A stretch of 47,606 bases of DNA from Desulfobacterales bacterium (GTDB taxonomy: Bacteria; Desulfobacterota; DSM-4660; Desulfatiglandales; Desulfatiglandaceae): contig JALVMN010000367.1 in the NCBI GenBank assembly GCA_027027005.1, positions 19,409 to 67,014 on the forward strand, in the 5' to 3' direction. A program made the translations under genes and the position numbers. The notes below the pieces were generated by a model. That model searched no databases, had not been told where the DNA came from, and saw only the letters and a program-made list of their open reading frames with translations. Below, one piece after another: positions 7,653 to 16,223 of this stretch (position 1 is its first letter; each line of letters opens with the position of its first letter).

Positions 7653-8955
7653 TCCCGTACTTCTGGAGCCTGTAGCGCAGTGCGCTTCGAGTGATGTTTA
7701 ATTTCTTGGCTGCCCTTGTCTGGTTCCAATTACATTGCTCAAGGGCTGAAAGCAGCATCTCTTGTTCTTTTGCAATAAGGTCAAGTGAGGAATCCCCCGC
7801 TTTTTCCTGAACACGTTTTTTAATGCGCATTGACTCAGGCAGGTGAGAAGCCCCAATCTCGTCTCCTTTGGACAACAATACAGCCCGTTCCATCACGTTT
7901 CTTAACTCCCTCACATTGCCAGGCCAGTGATATTCTTCTAACATCTTTAGTGCTTGATGACTTATTTCCGGCCTCTCGTATCCCAGTTCGTTAGCAAAAA
8001 TAGCTGCAAAGCGCCCGGCAAGCAGCCGGACATCTCCTTGTCGTTCTCTGAGCGGCGGCATCCTTAACACCAACGTATTGAGTCTATAGAAAAGATCCGT
8101 TCGGAACCGCCCTTGTCTCACCATCTCCTCTAGATCTTGATTGGTGGCAGAGAGAATTTTTAGTGAAATAGCCTTTGGCTCTCTGCCACCTACCGGTGTA
8201 ACCTCCTTTTCTTCCACTGCGTGGAGGAGTTTTGGCTGTAGCTCCATCGGTAGGTCCCCGATCTCGTCAAGAAAAAGTACCCCTCCATTTGCAGCAACAA
8301 ATACCCCGTCACGATTTTCCGTTGCTCCGGTAAAAGACCCTTTTCTATGCCCAAAAAGCTCGCTTTCCAGTAGCTCCCTGGGAATTGATGCGCAGTTGAT
8401 TCGTACAAACGGCCCTGAGTGCCTTGAAGATGCTGCGTGTATGGCCCTCGCAGCTAACTCTTTACCTGTACCTGATTCTCCCTGAATCAACACGGCGCTA
8501 TCTGTGGAGGCAAGGAGCTGTATTTCCTTGCGCACTGCTTCCATCTGTGGTGACGTACCCACCATCTCGTACCTGTGTTGGTTTGCCTTACTTTTCTCAA
8601 CTACAGCCTGCTGAACTACTTCGATCAACTGACTGTGGTCCACCGGCTTGGTGAGAAAGTCATAAGCCCCCAGCTTCATGGCATCAACGGCTGTGGCAAC
8701 TGTTCCAAAGGCTGTCAAAATAATGCATGGAGTTCCAGGAAAGTATTCTGTCCCAAACCGCAACACTTCCATGCCATCTACAGGTTGCATCCTGAGATCT
8801 GTTATCACCACGTCAGGAGCCCAACTCCGCCATAGCGTGATCCCCTCTCCGCCCTCTCGGGCAGACTTTGTCTGGAATCCGGCCTCTTCCAGCACAAGCT
8901 GGAGCACGCGCCTCAGCTTTTGCTCATCCTCGATTAGCAAGACCTTCCCTAACAT
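7639..8955 (-). CDS. NtrC-family sigma-54-dependent response regulator
   Basis: A 438-aa three-domain activator: receiver with phospho-acceptor Asp53; AAA+ domain with Walker A GESGTGKE (159-166) and the sigma-54 contact loop GSFTGA (206-211, Ser in place of the usual Ala); C-terminal Fis-type helix-turn-helix ([17 protein letters not shown]). Ribosome site AAGAGGTGA lies about 10 bases before ATG 8955. It is 28 bp downstream of the kinase gene, so the two form a two-component operon. It converges on the ABC/lipocalin operon, whose promoter is sigma-54 type, and is therefore the obvious candidate activator; that link is inference. Confidence 0.92.
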   Translation of the reverse strand: MLGKVLLIEDEQKLRRVLQLVLEEAGFQTKSAREGGEGITLWRSWAPDVVITDLRMQPVDGMEVLRFGTEYFPGTPCIILTAFGTVATAVDAMKLGAYDFLTKPVDHSQLIEVVQQAVVEKSKANQHRYEMVGTSPQMEAVRKEIQLLASTDSAVLIQGESGTGKELAARAIHAASSRHSGPFVRINCASIPRELLESELFGHRKGSFTGATENRDGVFVAANGGVLFLDEIGDLPMELQPKLLHAVEEKEVTPVGGREPKAISLKILSATNQDLEEMVRQGRFRTDLFYRLNTLVLRMPPLRERQGDVRLLAGRFAAIFANELGYERPEISHQALKMLEEYHWPGNVRELRNVMERAVLLSKGDEIGASHLPESMRIKKRVQEKAGDSSLDLIAKEQEMLLSALEQCNWNQTRAAKKLNITRSALRYRLQKYGIKRG

Positions 8956-8983
8956 ATATCAGTTCACCTCTTTCTCATTAACA

Positions 8984-11428
8984 TCAAAGCTCCTGCAAGC
9001 CAGATGTCGCAAGGGGCTTCAAGGGCAATTCGATCGTTGCTATCGCTCCCCCTTCGGGGTGATTATCAAGTTCAAGGGTGCCGTTGTGTGCCTTGATGAT
9101 TTGGTTGCATACGACCAAGCCAAGGCCCAGCCCACCTTTTTTTGTAGTAAAGAAGCTACTGAAAAGATGCGCCTTGTCCTCCTCTTTAATCCCCGGCCCA
9201 TTATCCTTAACTGTGATTAACATCTTTTCTCCACGAGTTTCTGCTTTTAACGCAATCTCTCCTCCTTCGGGCATCATTTCTTCACTGTTGCGGATCAGGT
9301 TAAACAAGACCTGCCTTAGTTGCCGCAAATCAGCATACATGGGCTCTAGGTACTGATCAACATCGCAAGTAATGGTGACGCGGGGATTATGGTCACTCGA
9401 CTGCACCCAAGATTCTATAAATTCCGGTAGAGATTCGGCAAGATCAACCTGGTCAAACTTTGGAGGTGGCTGTCGAGCCATCCCAAGGAGGCTCTCAATG
9501 GAAGCGTTGAGGTGTTTCACCTCATCCACCACATAACGCAACATTTCTTTTTGTACCTCTGGGGGGCGTTCGCCGTCCGCGAGATACTGGGCGGAACTGT
9601 GGATAATACCCAGGGGATTTTTTAGTTCATGGGCCACCATGGATGTCATCTCTCCCACCAAAGCCATTTTTTCCTGCTGTACCCTTTCATTGAACATCTT
9701 TTCAAGCTGCTGTTTGCTTTGAAGCAAAGATTCGTACCTGGTGGCATTCTCCACTGCTATGGCTGCTTGATTGGCGACAGCCCCTATGAGATGAACATCC
9801 TCCGCAGAAAACCGCCTACCATCTTTTCTGAATCCTATGAATAAAAGCCCTTTTATTCCTGTTGCAGTGCGCATGGGAAACACAAGACTGAAACCCGCTC
9901 GTCTTATTTCCCGCAATTCCTTGCGCAGGGCCCTGTCTGCTGGCAGTTTGTCGGTTTGGATATATTTCACTTCACCCCTTCTGAAACTTGATACAAGTTC
10001 ACTGGATGGCCATGGAGAGGAGCCGAATCGGAGGTCTTCAGGAAAAAGGCGCGAGTGTTTTTCCCCAAGAAGCATTAAAGCCGTATGATCCACATTTATC
10101 TCTTGAGGTAGACGATCAATTATGGCCCCTATAATATCTGAAAGAAAAAGCGTTCCCGTTATCTTGTCACTAAACTGGTGCATAACTTCTGCTGGAACGG
10201 GCCGATACCGGAAAAAAACTCTTCTTACCAGTAATTCCATACGCCTTTGAATCGGATAAAAGGCAAGTACACTTGCCACAAGAAAAACAAAGAAGAGTTC
10301 TTCTGATAGCATGCCGCTACCAAAAAGCCAGCGTTTTATTGCCACCAAGAAGACAGAATAGAAAATCAATACCATTCCTGCCAGAATCGCGTACGAGATA
10401 AATCTAGAAAGCAACTTATCTGCATCAAAGAGTCTGTATCGAACCACGCTATACAAATACGCGATAGGTAACGCTAGGAAACAAACTGTAACCAGATGAA
10501 ATGATATATACGGATGATCAAAAAATATCCCTGGCAGCAGATAAAGGAAAAGATATGGCCCAAAGGTGATCCAGAAAGTTAAAAGCAGTGGCCTGAAACG
10601 TTTTTTTTCATCTACATCCGTTTCTTGGTAATCGTGCCACTCTTTAGCAAAGACAAGGATTATGATGAGTGGCAACAGTACGTTCCTTACCTGTTGGAGG
10701 CGCACCCAGAACTCAGATGATAGCGAAGCGGTGAGGAGAGCTGCTGCCAAAACAATGGCAGGCGGTACCAAATAAATATAAACAACCGGCCACCTCCGAT
10801 CCTTAAGAATGTCACGGTCTGCCGGGAACCTGCAGGCAAAATGCAGCAGAGCACTGAAGGAAAACCAGTTTGATGTGGTGAGCAGCAGGAAACTTGCTGA
10901 AACTATCACGGGGTCCAATACTGCAACACAGGAGGCAAGGGTCGCAGCCATTGAGGTGCATAGACCACAAACCATCAAGAAAAAGAGTCGGGATTGAACG
11001 CTGTCTGGTGCCCTGAAACGAACGGTCACGGCAAGAACAAGAAGAAAAAAGATCAGGACAAGCCGAGCCCCCGCAAGAGAGGTAATGTGCAGCAAGGTCC
11101 AGGGAATGGTGTGTGCGACCGTAGTAAACCTGTTCCCGTTTTTTTCTACGGTGATGGTTAAGAGAGAGTTCTTGGGAGTAGGGTAAAAAAGATAGCCCAA
11201 AGCCTGTCCGTATCTCACTCCTTTGACAGCAACAATCCGGGCACCCTCTTGTACAGGATTTATTGGGGAATATACTTTGGTGATCAGAAGGCCATGCCCG
11301 GTCTTGTCTACTGTGAAGCCCGTGTCTCCCTGACGCAGTCCAGCGCCCAGGAAGAAGATTACAGCCGCCACTGGCACAATAGCCGCAATGTTCGTCAACC
11401 AGGGGGCATATGATTGAGACTTGACCAT
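8984..11428 (-). CDS. Membrane histidine kinase with PDZ-like sensor segment, multi-helix region and GAF domain
   Basis: An 814-aa kinase. One helix (12-31) precedes an extracytoplasmic segment (about 35-110) that reads like a PDZ fold (VYSPINPVQEGARIVAVKG). Eight or nine further helices follow between about 115 and 395, including the VVRYRLFDADKLLSRFISY motif common in multi-pass kinases. A GAF domain spans about 415-565, the dimerisation domain has His600 (VAHELKNPLG), and the ATPase domain has DNGPGI and GLGLGL. No clear ribosome site precedes ATG 11428, but stops upstream exclude a longer frame. It is cotranscribed with the sigma-54 regulator. A PDZ-like segment between helices suggests sensing of a peptide or envelope state. 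PrsK-like kinases of PEP-CTERM systems are a possible relative that I cannot confirm. Confidence 0.9.
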   Translation of the reverse strand: MVKSQSYAPWLTNIAAIVPVAAVIFFLGAGLRQGDTGFTVDKTGHGLLITKVYSPINPVQEGARIVAVKGVRYGQALGYLFYPTPKNSLLTITVEKNGNRFTTVAHTIPWTLLHITSLAGARLVLIFFLLVLAVTVRFRAPDSVQSRLFFLMVCGLCTSMAATLASCVAVLDPVIVSASFLLLTTSNWFSFSALLHFACRFPADRDILKDRRWPVVYIYLVPPAIVLAAALLTASLSSEFWVRLQQVRNVLLPLIIILVFAKEWHDYQETDVDEKKRFRPLLLTFWITFGPYLFLYLLPGIFFDHPYISFHLVTVCFLALPIAYLYSVVRYRLFDADKLLSRFISYAILAGMVLIFYSVFLVAIKRWLFGSGMLSEELFFVFLVASVLAFYPIQRRMELLVRRVFFRYRPVPAEVMHQFSDKITGTLFLSDIIGAIIDRLPQEINVDHTALMLLGEKHSRLFPEDLRFGSSPWPSSELVSSFRRGEVKYIQTDKLPADRALRKELREIRRAGFSLVFPMRTATGIKGLLFIGFRKDGRRFSAEDVHLIGAVANQAAIAVENATRYESLLQSKQQLEKMFNERVQQEKMALVGEMTSMVAHELKNPLGIIHSSAQYLADGERPPEVQKEMLRYVVDEVKHLNASIESLLGMARQPPPKFDQVDLAESLPEFIESWVQSSDHNPRVTITCDVDQYLEPMYADLRQLRQVLFNLIRNSEEMMPEGGEIALKAETRGEKMLITVKDNGPGIKEEDKAHLFSSFFTTKKGGLGLGLVVCNQIIKAHNGTLELDNHPEGGAIATIELPLKPLATSGLQEL

Positions 11429-11878
11429 TTGTGATATTGAACAGGGACAATCATTTTACCGTTCTAGCTAAACTTTACCTTTGGGGCCTCTTGTTTCTCC
11501 TTAGGGACCCGAAAGAACGTGGCAGGTTTGAAGCAGGCTTGCAGCCAGGCAGGGATTTCCCTGCATATTGTCAAAAAGCCAAGCGTGGACCTATATGTCC
11601 GTCAAAATAGATCGGGTCTCCGGGAGGGAAATCTTGACAAAAAAAAGATATAATTTGAGCACGCCTTAGGTCAACCCAAAAACCCTGCCCCTTTGCCCCT
11701 GCTATCTCCGTGGACGCAGAAGGCTGATTGTAAGGGGAAAAATACAAAAAAATTGCATTATTGCCGGCATTTTATTAAAGATCGTGAAGATTGGATTTGC
11801 TTTGCCCTGGGGCCGAGAAGCCTCGAGGCGCGTCCGGCCTCTAAGTTTTCGGTATCCGGGTGGGTTTGAGAGATTGCC
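11429..11878. other. 450-bp divergent intergenic region
   Basis: This lies between the leftward kinase and the rightward SpmAB gene. I see no gene. Possible signals for the kinase operon on the minus strand are a TTGACC-N16-TATATC sigma-70-like pair near 11645-11672 and a weak sigma-54-like TGGCTG-CAAGC-CTGC (11533-11547). The latter adjoins a perfect inverted repeat, GCAGGGA-TT-TCCCTGC (11549-11564). On the plus strand TTGACA and TATAAT occur at 11634-11654, but only 9 bp apart. The region is AT-rich around 11635-11655 and 11740-11780. Confidence 0.4.
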
Positions 11879-13171
11879 ATGAACATAGTTTTCTTTGGGA
11901 TCATAGTAATTGCCTTTGTGGTGGCGGGCTGGAACCAACTCCACTGGGTGGGCACAAGTGATGCCCCTTCGCCCATGGAGGCCCTTACAAAAGCCATGAT
12001 AGAGTCAGCTGCAGATTCAGTGGAGTTGGCCATCGGGCTTATCGGCGTCATGGCCCTTTTTTTGGGTCTTGTAAAAGTTGCAGAGGAGGGGGGGCTCCTC
12101 AGAATCTTGGCGCGCCTGATCAGGCCCTTAATGGTGAGGCTGTTTCCCGCTGTTCCACCCGAGCATCCTGCCATGGGTGCCATGATCCTTAACATGGCGG
12201 CAAATGCCATGGGGCTGGGAAATGCAGCCACACCCTTCGGCATCAGGGCAATGCAAGAGCTGGACAAGCTGAACGGAAGCCCTGGAACTGCAACCGATTC
12301 CATGGCCCTGTTTCTGGCCATTAACACCTCCAGCGTTACCTTGCTCCCCACGGGGGTAATTGCACTACGGGCGGCGGCCAGCTCTTCGGACCCGGCAGGA
12401 ATACTGCCCACCACACTGTTTGCCACCATGTGTTCCACTGCTGTGGCAATAGTTGCGGCCAAGCTGTATGCCAAAGCATTCAAGAAGGACAGGCCTCTGG
12501 AAGGGGTTGGAGTCAGGTCTGACCTCAACATGGAAAATGGCGGTGAAGAAGAGGCTGGCGATGGTTCAAAAGGATATCCTGCCTGGGTAAGTGTGTTGGC
12601 CCTTGTGTGCCTGGCTGCCCTTATTCCCTTGGCCGTGGTGTGGGGGAGATGGATCTCTCCGTGGGTCATCCCAGGCCTTATGCTGGGCTTTCTCACCTTT
12701 GGATTCGTGAGGAGGGTGAGGGTATATGAGGTCTTTGTGGAAGGGGCAAAGGATGGATTCAATGTGGCCGTAAAGATTATCCCTTACCTGGTGGCCATAC
12801 TGGTTGCGGTCTCAATGTTCCGGGCAAGCGGTGCCATGGACCTCATGGTAAGACTGTTGGGCCCTGTTACAGGCAAGATCGGCATTCCTGCTAAAGCCTT
12901 ACCCATGGCCCTTCTCAGGCCTCTTTCTGGGTCAGGTGCCTATGGGGTGCTTGCATCTATCATCAATGACCCATCCATTGGACCTGACAGCTACATTGGT
13001 TACCTGGTATCCACCTTTCAGGGCTCCACAGAGACCACATTCTATGTGATAGCCGTCTATTTTGGTGCTGTTCAGGTAAGGCGGCTTCGCCACACGCTCC
13101 TGGCAGCGCTTACCGCAGATGCGGCAGGGATCATGGGAGCTGTGGTGGCCTGCAAGTACCTATTCGGATGA
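11879..13171 (+). CDS. SpmA-SpmB fusion (nucleoside-recognition GATE-domain membrane protein)
   Basis: A 430-aa polytopic membrane protein. Residues 1-200 match SpmA: a helix at 1-20, then the conserved AMGAMILNMAANAMGLGNAATPFG and NTSSVTLLP segments. Residues about 235-430 match SpmB: IPYLVAILVAVSMFR, then ALLRPLSGSGAYG and STFQGSTETTFYV. In Bacillus these are two adjacent spore-maturation genes; here they are one polypeptide joined by an acidic hydrophilic linker near 205-230. Sporulation is not implied, since fused forms occur in non-sporulating bacteria and their transport role is unsettled. No strong ribosome site is seen before ATG 11879. Confidence 0.88.
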   Translation: MNIVFFGIIVIAFVVAGWNQLHWVGTSDAPSPMEALTKAMIESAADSVELAIGLIGVMALFLGLVKVAEEGGLLRILARLIRPLMVRLFPAVPPEHPAMGAMILNMAANAMGLGNAATPFGIRAMQELDKLNGSPGTATDSMALFLAINTSSVTLLPTGVIALRAAASSSDPAGILPTTLFATMCSTAVAIVAAKLYAKAFKKDRPLEGVGVRSDLNMENGGEEEAGDGSKGYPAWVSVLALVCLAALIPLAVVWGRWISPWVIPGLMLGFLTFGFVRRVRVYEVFVEGAKDGFNVAVKIIPYLVAILVAVSMFRASGAMDLMVRLLGPVTGKIGIPAKALPMALLRPLSGSGAYGVLASIINDPSIGPDSYIGYLVSTFQGSTETTFYVIAVYFGAVQVRRLRHTLLAALTADAAGIMGAVVACKYLFG

Positions 13172-13251
13172 TATCTTCGTGCATAAACCATCTAGCCACA
13201 TGAGCCAATTAGAAATAATGCATCACAGGATGTTAATGAGTCTGGCTGGGT

Positions 13252-13268
13252 CTCTTTGTTGCAAAGAG
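13252..13268 (+). promoter_or_regulatory. Short perfect hairpin in the rnc leader
   Basis: CTCTTTG-TTG-CAAAGAG is a perfect 7-bp stem with a 3-base loop, 55 bp before the rnc start; flanking GGTCT/AGACC can extend it imperfectly. It is too short to be a typical RNase III substrate alone but may be part of a leader structure, or the end of an unseen upstream transcript. Confidence 0.35.
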
Positions 13269-13323
13269 CCAAGACCTCCTATAAAATTCAAAAAAGAGAC
13301 CGTTTGCAGAAGGCGTGGCTGCG

Positions 13324-14043
13324 ATGAATAAAGAGATACAATTGTTGTCGGAGGATCTGGAAAAAGAATTATGTGAGAAGATCGGATACGGCTTCAGGCA
13401 GAGAGCCATACTTATCAACGCCCTCTGCCACGCATCCTTTACCAATGAGCGACCTCACCTCGGAATAGGGAATAATGAGCGGCTGGAATTCCTAGGGGAT
13501 GCAGTACTTGAGCTGGCCATAAGTGATCTTTTGATGGATGCATTCTCAGATGCCGAAGAAGGCATTCTGTCTCGATACAGGGCAACTCTTGTGGATGAGG
13601 CAGGGCTGTGTGAGGTGGCAAGGAGCATAGACCTTGGTAAGTATCTGTTTCTTGGAAAGGGGGAGGAGCAGACCGGGGGCAGAGAGAAACCCTCCATCCT
13701 TGCCGACGCCATGGAGGCCCTGATCGGGGCAGTGTATATGGATGGGGGGTTTGAAGAGGCAAGGGCAGTTGTGGTGAGACTTTTTTCATCGCGCATCCAG
13801 GGACTGGAAAGGCGCAAGGCATTGTATGACTTCAAGACCTTGCTCCAGGAATTGACCCAGAAACAATACAAGACCACACCCACATACCGCCTTGTGAGAG
13901 AATGGGGCCCTCCCCACGACAAGATGTTCCGGGTCTCCCTCAGCATTCAAGGGCAAGTGGTGGCCCACGGAGAGGGAAAGAGCAAAAAGGAAGCAGAACA
14001 GCAGGCGGCAAGAAGCGCCTACGCCACCATGACCAAGAAATGA
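13324..14043 (+). CDS. rnc: Ribonuclease III
   Basis: RNase III cuts double-stranded RNA in rRNA and mRNA processing. The catalytic domain has the signature NERLEFLGDAVLE (51-63) and the second metal-binding region ILADAMEALIGAVYMDGG. A double-stranded-RNA-binding domain fills the last 70 residues (GEGKSKKEAEQQAA). I place the start at ATG 13324, with AGAAGG ten bases upstream, rather than at the in-frame GTG 13315, which would sit directly on that site. The protein is 239 aa, a normal length. The stop overlaps the next start (ATGA), and rnc-radical SAM-era form one operon. Confidence 0.96.
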   Translation: MNKEIQLLSEDLEKELCEKIGYGFRQRAILINALCHASFTNERPHLGIGNNERLEFLGDAVLELAISDLLMDAFSDAEEGILSRYRATLVDEAGLCEVARSIDLGKYLFLGKGEEQTGGREKPSILADAMEALIGAVYMDGGFEEARAVVVRLFSSRIQGLERRKALYDFKTLLQELTQKQYKTTPTYRLVREWGPPHDKMFRVSLSIQGQVVAHGEGKSKKEAEQQAARSAYATMTKK

Positions 14044-15059
14044 AAAGCTTTTTGGTGCCAATCTTTATTCCAACTGCGGGGTGCCCCACCCGCTGTGTGT
14101 TCTGCGAGCAGCCAAGGATCACGGCACGCCCCCGGGGTATCCCCGAGGTGGGCGAGATAAAGGGAATCCTTCTCCAGGCCATAAACTCCAAGAAATACAG
14201 GGGTGCAGAAAATGCCCAGGTTGCCTTCTACGGAGGGACCTTTACGCGTCTGCCCTTGGCCACGATGCTGGAATTGCTGGAAGTGGTAAGGCCCTTCCTC
14301 CTAAATGGCTATTTTCAGTCCGTGAGGGTCTCCACCAGACCAGACTCCCTGGACAAAGAGCGCCTGGAGATAATGAAACATTATGGGGTGGGCACGGTGG
14401 AGCTTGGCGCCCAATCCCTTGACAACCGCGTTTTGAAAGCCTCAAACAGGGGCCACAGCGCAGAGGACACCATCAATGCAGTGGCGGAGCTAAAAGACTA
14501 TGGATTTTCTGTGGGGCTCCAGTTGATGCCGGGCCTACCAGGAGAGACAGACGACTCCTTCAGGCACACTGTTGAGCAGACAATGGCGCTCAGGCCTGAC
14601 TTTGTGAGAATTTATCCCACAGTGGTGATCAAGGGAACCAAGCTGGAAGAGATGTTCAACTCCGGACAATACGTCCCCCTTGGACTGGAGCGTGCGGTGA
14701 GCATTTGCGCGGATGCGGTTGAGCGATTCGGGCGGGAGGGGATCCCTGTGGTCAGAATTGGGCTCATGAGTTCTCCTACATTGCGCAAAGCTGGCCAGGT
14801 GGTTGCAGGCCCCTGGCACGAGGCCTTCGGGGATCTGGTTCGCGCACGCATCCTTTGGAACAGGCTGGCCCCGATGCTTCCCGGTCCGGGCAAGGTCCAG
14901 AGGCTGAAGCTGATAATCCACCCCAGGGATGCGGGCTTGTTTTTCGGCCACGGCAGGAAGGGAATAAAATGGCTGGAGGAAAGATGCAAGAGCAAGGTAG
15001 TGGAGGTGATCCAGGAAGCCAATACGGCGCCGGGCCAGGCCAGGGTGGAATGCCTGTAG
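14040..15059 (+). CDS. Radical SAM protein, Elp3-like without acetyltransferase domain
   Basis: A 339-aa protein starting at the ATGA overlap with rnc. The iron-sulfur cluster motif is CPTRCVFC (Cys15, Cys19, Cys22), followed by a GG-type SAM-binding motif in AFYGGTFT and strand motifs VELGAQSLDN and VGLQLMPGLPGET, all typical of the Elp3/YhcC branch of radical SAM enzymes. It stops before any GNAT acetyltransferase domain, unlike true Elp3. Position between rnc and era suggests a role in RNA or translation, possibly tRNA modification; this is context only. A longer upstream frame exists but runs through rnc. Confidence 0.88.
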   Translation: MKSFLVPIFIPTAGCPTRCVFCEQPRITARPRGIPEVGEIKGILLQAINSKKYRGAENAQVAFYGGTFTRLPLATMLELLEVVRPFLLNGYFQSVRVSTRPDSLDKERLEIMKHYGVGTVELGAQSLDNRVLKASNRGHSAEDTINAVAELKDYGFSVGLQLMPGLPGETDDSFRHTVEQTMALRPDFVRIYPTVVIKGTKLEEMFNSGQYVPLGLERAVSICADAVERFGREGIPVVRIGLMSSPTLRKAGQVVAGPWHEAFGDLVRARILWNRLAPMLPGPGKVQRLKLIIHPRDAGLFFGHGRKGIKWLEERCKSKVVEVIQEANTAPGQARVECL

Positions 15060-15940
15060 AGTTCTGTTCGGGCTTTGTGGCCATTGTGGGTCCCACCAAT
15101 GTGGGCAAATCCACCCTGTTGAACCAATTCCTGGGCCGAAAGGTGGCCATAGTCTCTCCAAAGCCCCAGACGACCCGGAACCGGATCCTTGGGATCTATC
15201 ACGGCAAGGACTTTCAGATCGTGTTCCTGGACACCCCGGGAATCCACAAGCCATGGACACCCCTTCACAAGAGCATGGTGGAATCCGCCAAGGCGGCCCT
15301 CATGGAGGTGGACATAGTTCTTCTGGTAATAGAGATGCCCAAGGCCCACGACCCGGACATCCGGCCCCTCATGGCAAATATCAAGCGGTTTAAAAAGCCG
15401 GCAGTGCTTGCCATAAACAAGATAGACAAGGGCCGAAAGGAGCAGCTCCTCCCACTCATAGACCAATACAGGAAGGAACACGAGTTTGCAGCCATTGTGC
15501 CCATTTCCGCCACCCTGGGGATTAATCTGGCTGAACTGCTCCAGGAACTACGGGCTTTGCTCCAGCCTGGCCCCCCTTTATTTCCCGAGGACATGACCAC
15601 AGACCAGTCAGAGAGCTTTCTTGCAGCCGAGATAATCCGGGAAAAGATCTACGCATACACCAAGAAAGAGATCCCTTACTCGTGTGCGGTCACAGTGGAG
15701 ACCATGAAAGAGGAACCAGAAAAAGGGCTGCTGGTTATAGGGGCCAAGATCCACGTGGAGACAAATTCCCAGAAGGGCATCTTGATAGGGAAGGGTGGAG
15801 GAATGATAAAAAGGATTGGAGAGGAGGCGCGGCGAGAGCTGGAGGCCATGTTCGGGACCAGGGTCTTTCTGGACCTGATGGTAAGGGTTGAAAAAAACTG
15901 GAGCAAGGATCCCAAGGCCCTCAGGCGCCTTGGTTATTAA
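15050..15940 (+). CDS. era: GTPase Era
   Basis: Era is a small-subunit ribosome assembly GTPase. Visible motifs are G1 GPTNVGKST (14-22), the T of G2 in PQTTRNRI, G3 DTPGIH, G4 NKID and G5 SA in PISAT. A C-terminal KH RNA-binding domain contains IGKGGGMIKRIGEEARRELE. With ATG 15050 the product is 296 aa, the usual length; this start overlaps the preceding stop by 10 bp. A longer in-frame version would add a low-complexity Gly/Gln-rich extension from ATG 14969 and is unlikely. Confidence 0.95.
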   Translation: MPVEFCSGFVAIVGPTNVGKSTLLNQFLGRKVAIVSPKPQTTRNRILGIYHGKDFQIVFLDTPGIHKPWTPLHKSMVESAKAALMEVDIVLLVIEMPKAHDPDIRPLMANIKRFKKPAVLAINKIDKGRKEQLLPLIDQYRKEHEFAAIVPISATLGINLAELLQELRALLQPGPPLFPEDMTTDQSESFLAAEIIREKIYAYTKKEIPYSCAVTVETMKEEPEKGLLVIGAKIHVETNSQKGILIGKGGGMIKRIGEEARRELEAMFGTRVFLDLMVRVEKNWSKDPKALRRLGY

Positions 15941-15978
15941 ATGAAACAGGCCGCCTTCAAAAGCGGCCTGTTTCATTT
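15939..15978 (+). terminator. Strong hairpin terminator after era
   Basis: A perfect 16-bp inverted repeat (15939-15954 with 15963-15978, 8-base loop CTTCAAAA) begins within the era stop codon. The GC core CAGGCCGC/GCGGCCTG is followed by TTTCATTT, and the mirrored AAATGAAA makes it usable from both sides. Confidence 0.85.
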
Positions 15979-16128
15979 AGGAGGAAAGAGTGTTTTTCTT
16001 TAACTCCGGAAGTGTGCAATAACCCTGCCATTTCCTTCAGAGGTATGGGGGAACAGGCTAATATGTGGGAATTGTTATGAAAAATCCGTTAAAGCCAGAT
16101 GGGAACAGGAGGTGCTTGCCAAGGTTTT

Positions 16129-16146
16129 GGTACAAAATATTGTACC
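16129..16146. promoter_or_regulatory. Inverted repeat between era and the second response regulator
   Basis: GGTACAA-AATA-TTGTACC is a perfect 7-bp dyad in the otherwise empty 245-bp stretch between the era terminator and the end of the leftward regulator gene. It lies downstream of both neighbours, so its role is unclear. Confidence 0.25.
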
Positions 16147-16223
16147 GGCTAAGACCAAATTTGGCGTTTGTGGTGATAACAGAGTGAAATTTATTGATAA
16201 ATACCGGTCCAACTTTTTTTACC

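Noticed and set aside
11634-11654. TTGACA and TATAAT close together upstream of the SpmAB gene
   Set aside because: Only 9 bp separate the hexamers, too short for a sigma-70 promoter.
13902-14039. N-terminal extension of the radical SAM protein
   Set aside because: The frame is open back into rnc, but the family start and the ATGA overlap at 14040 fit better.
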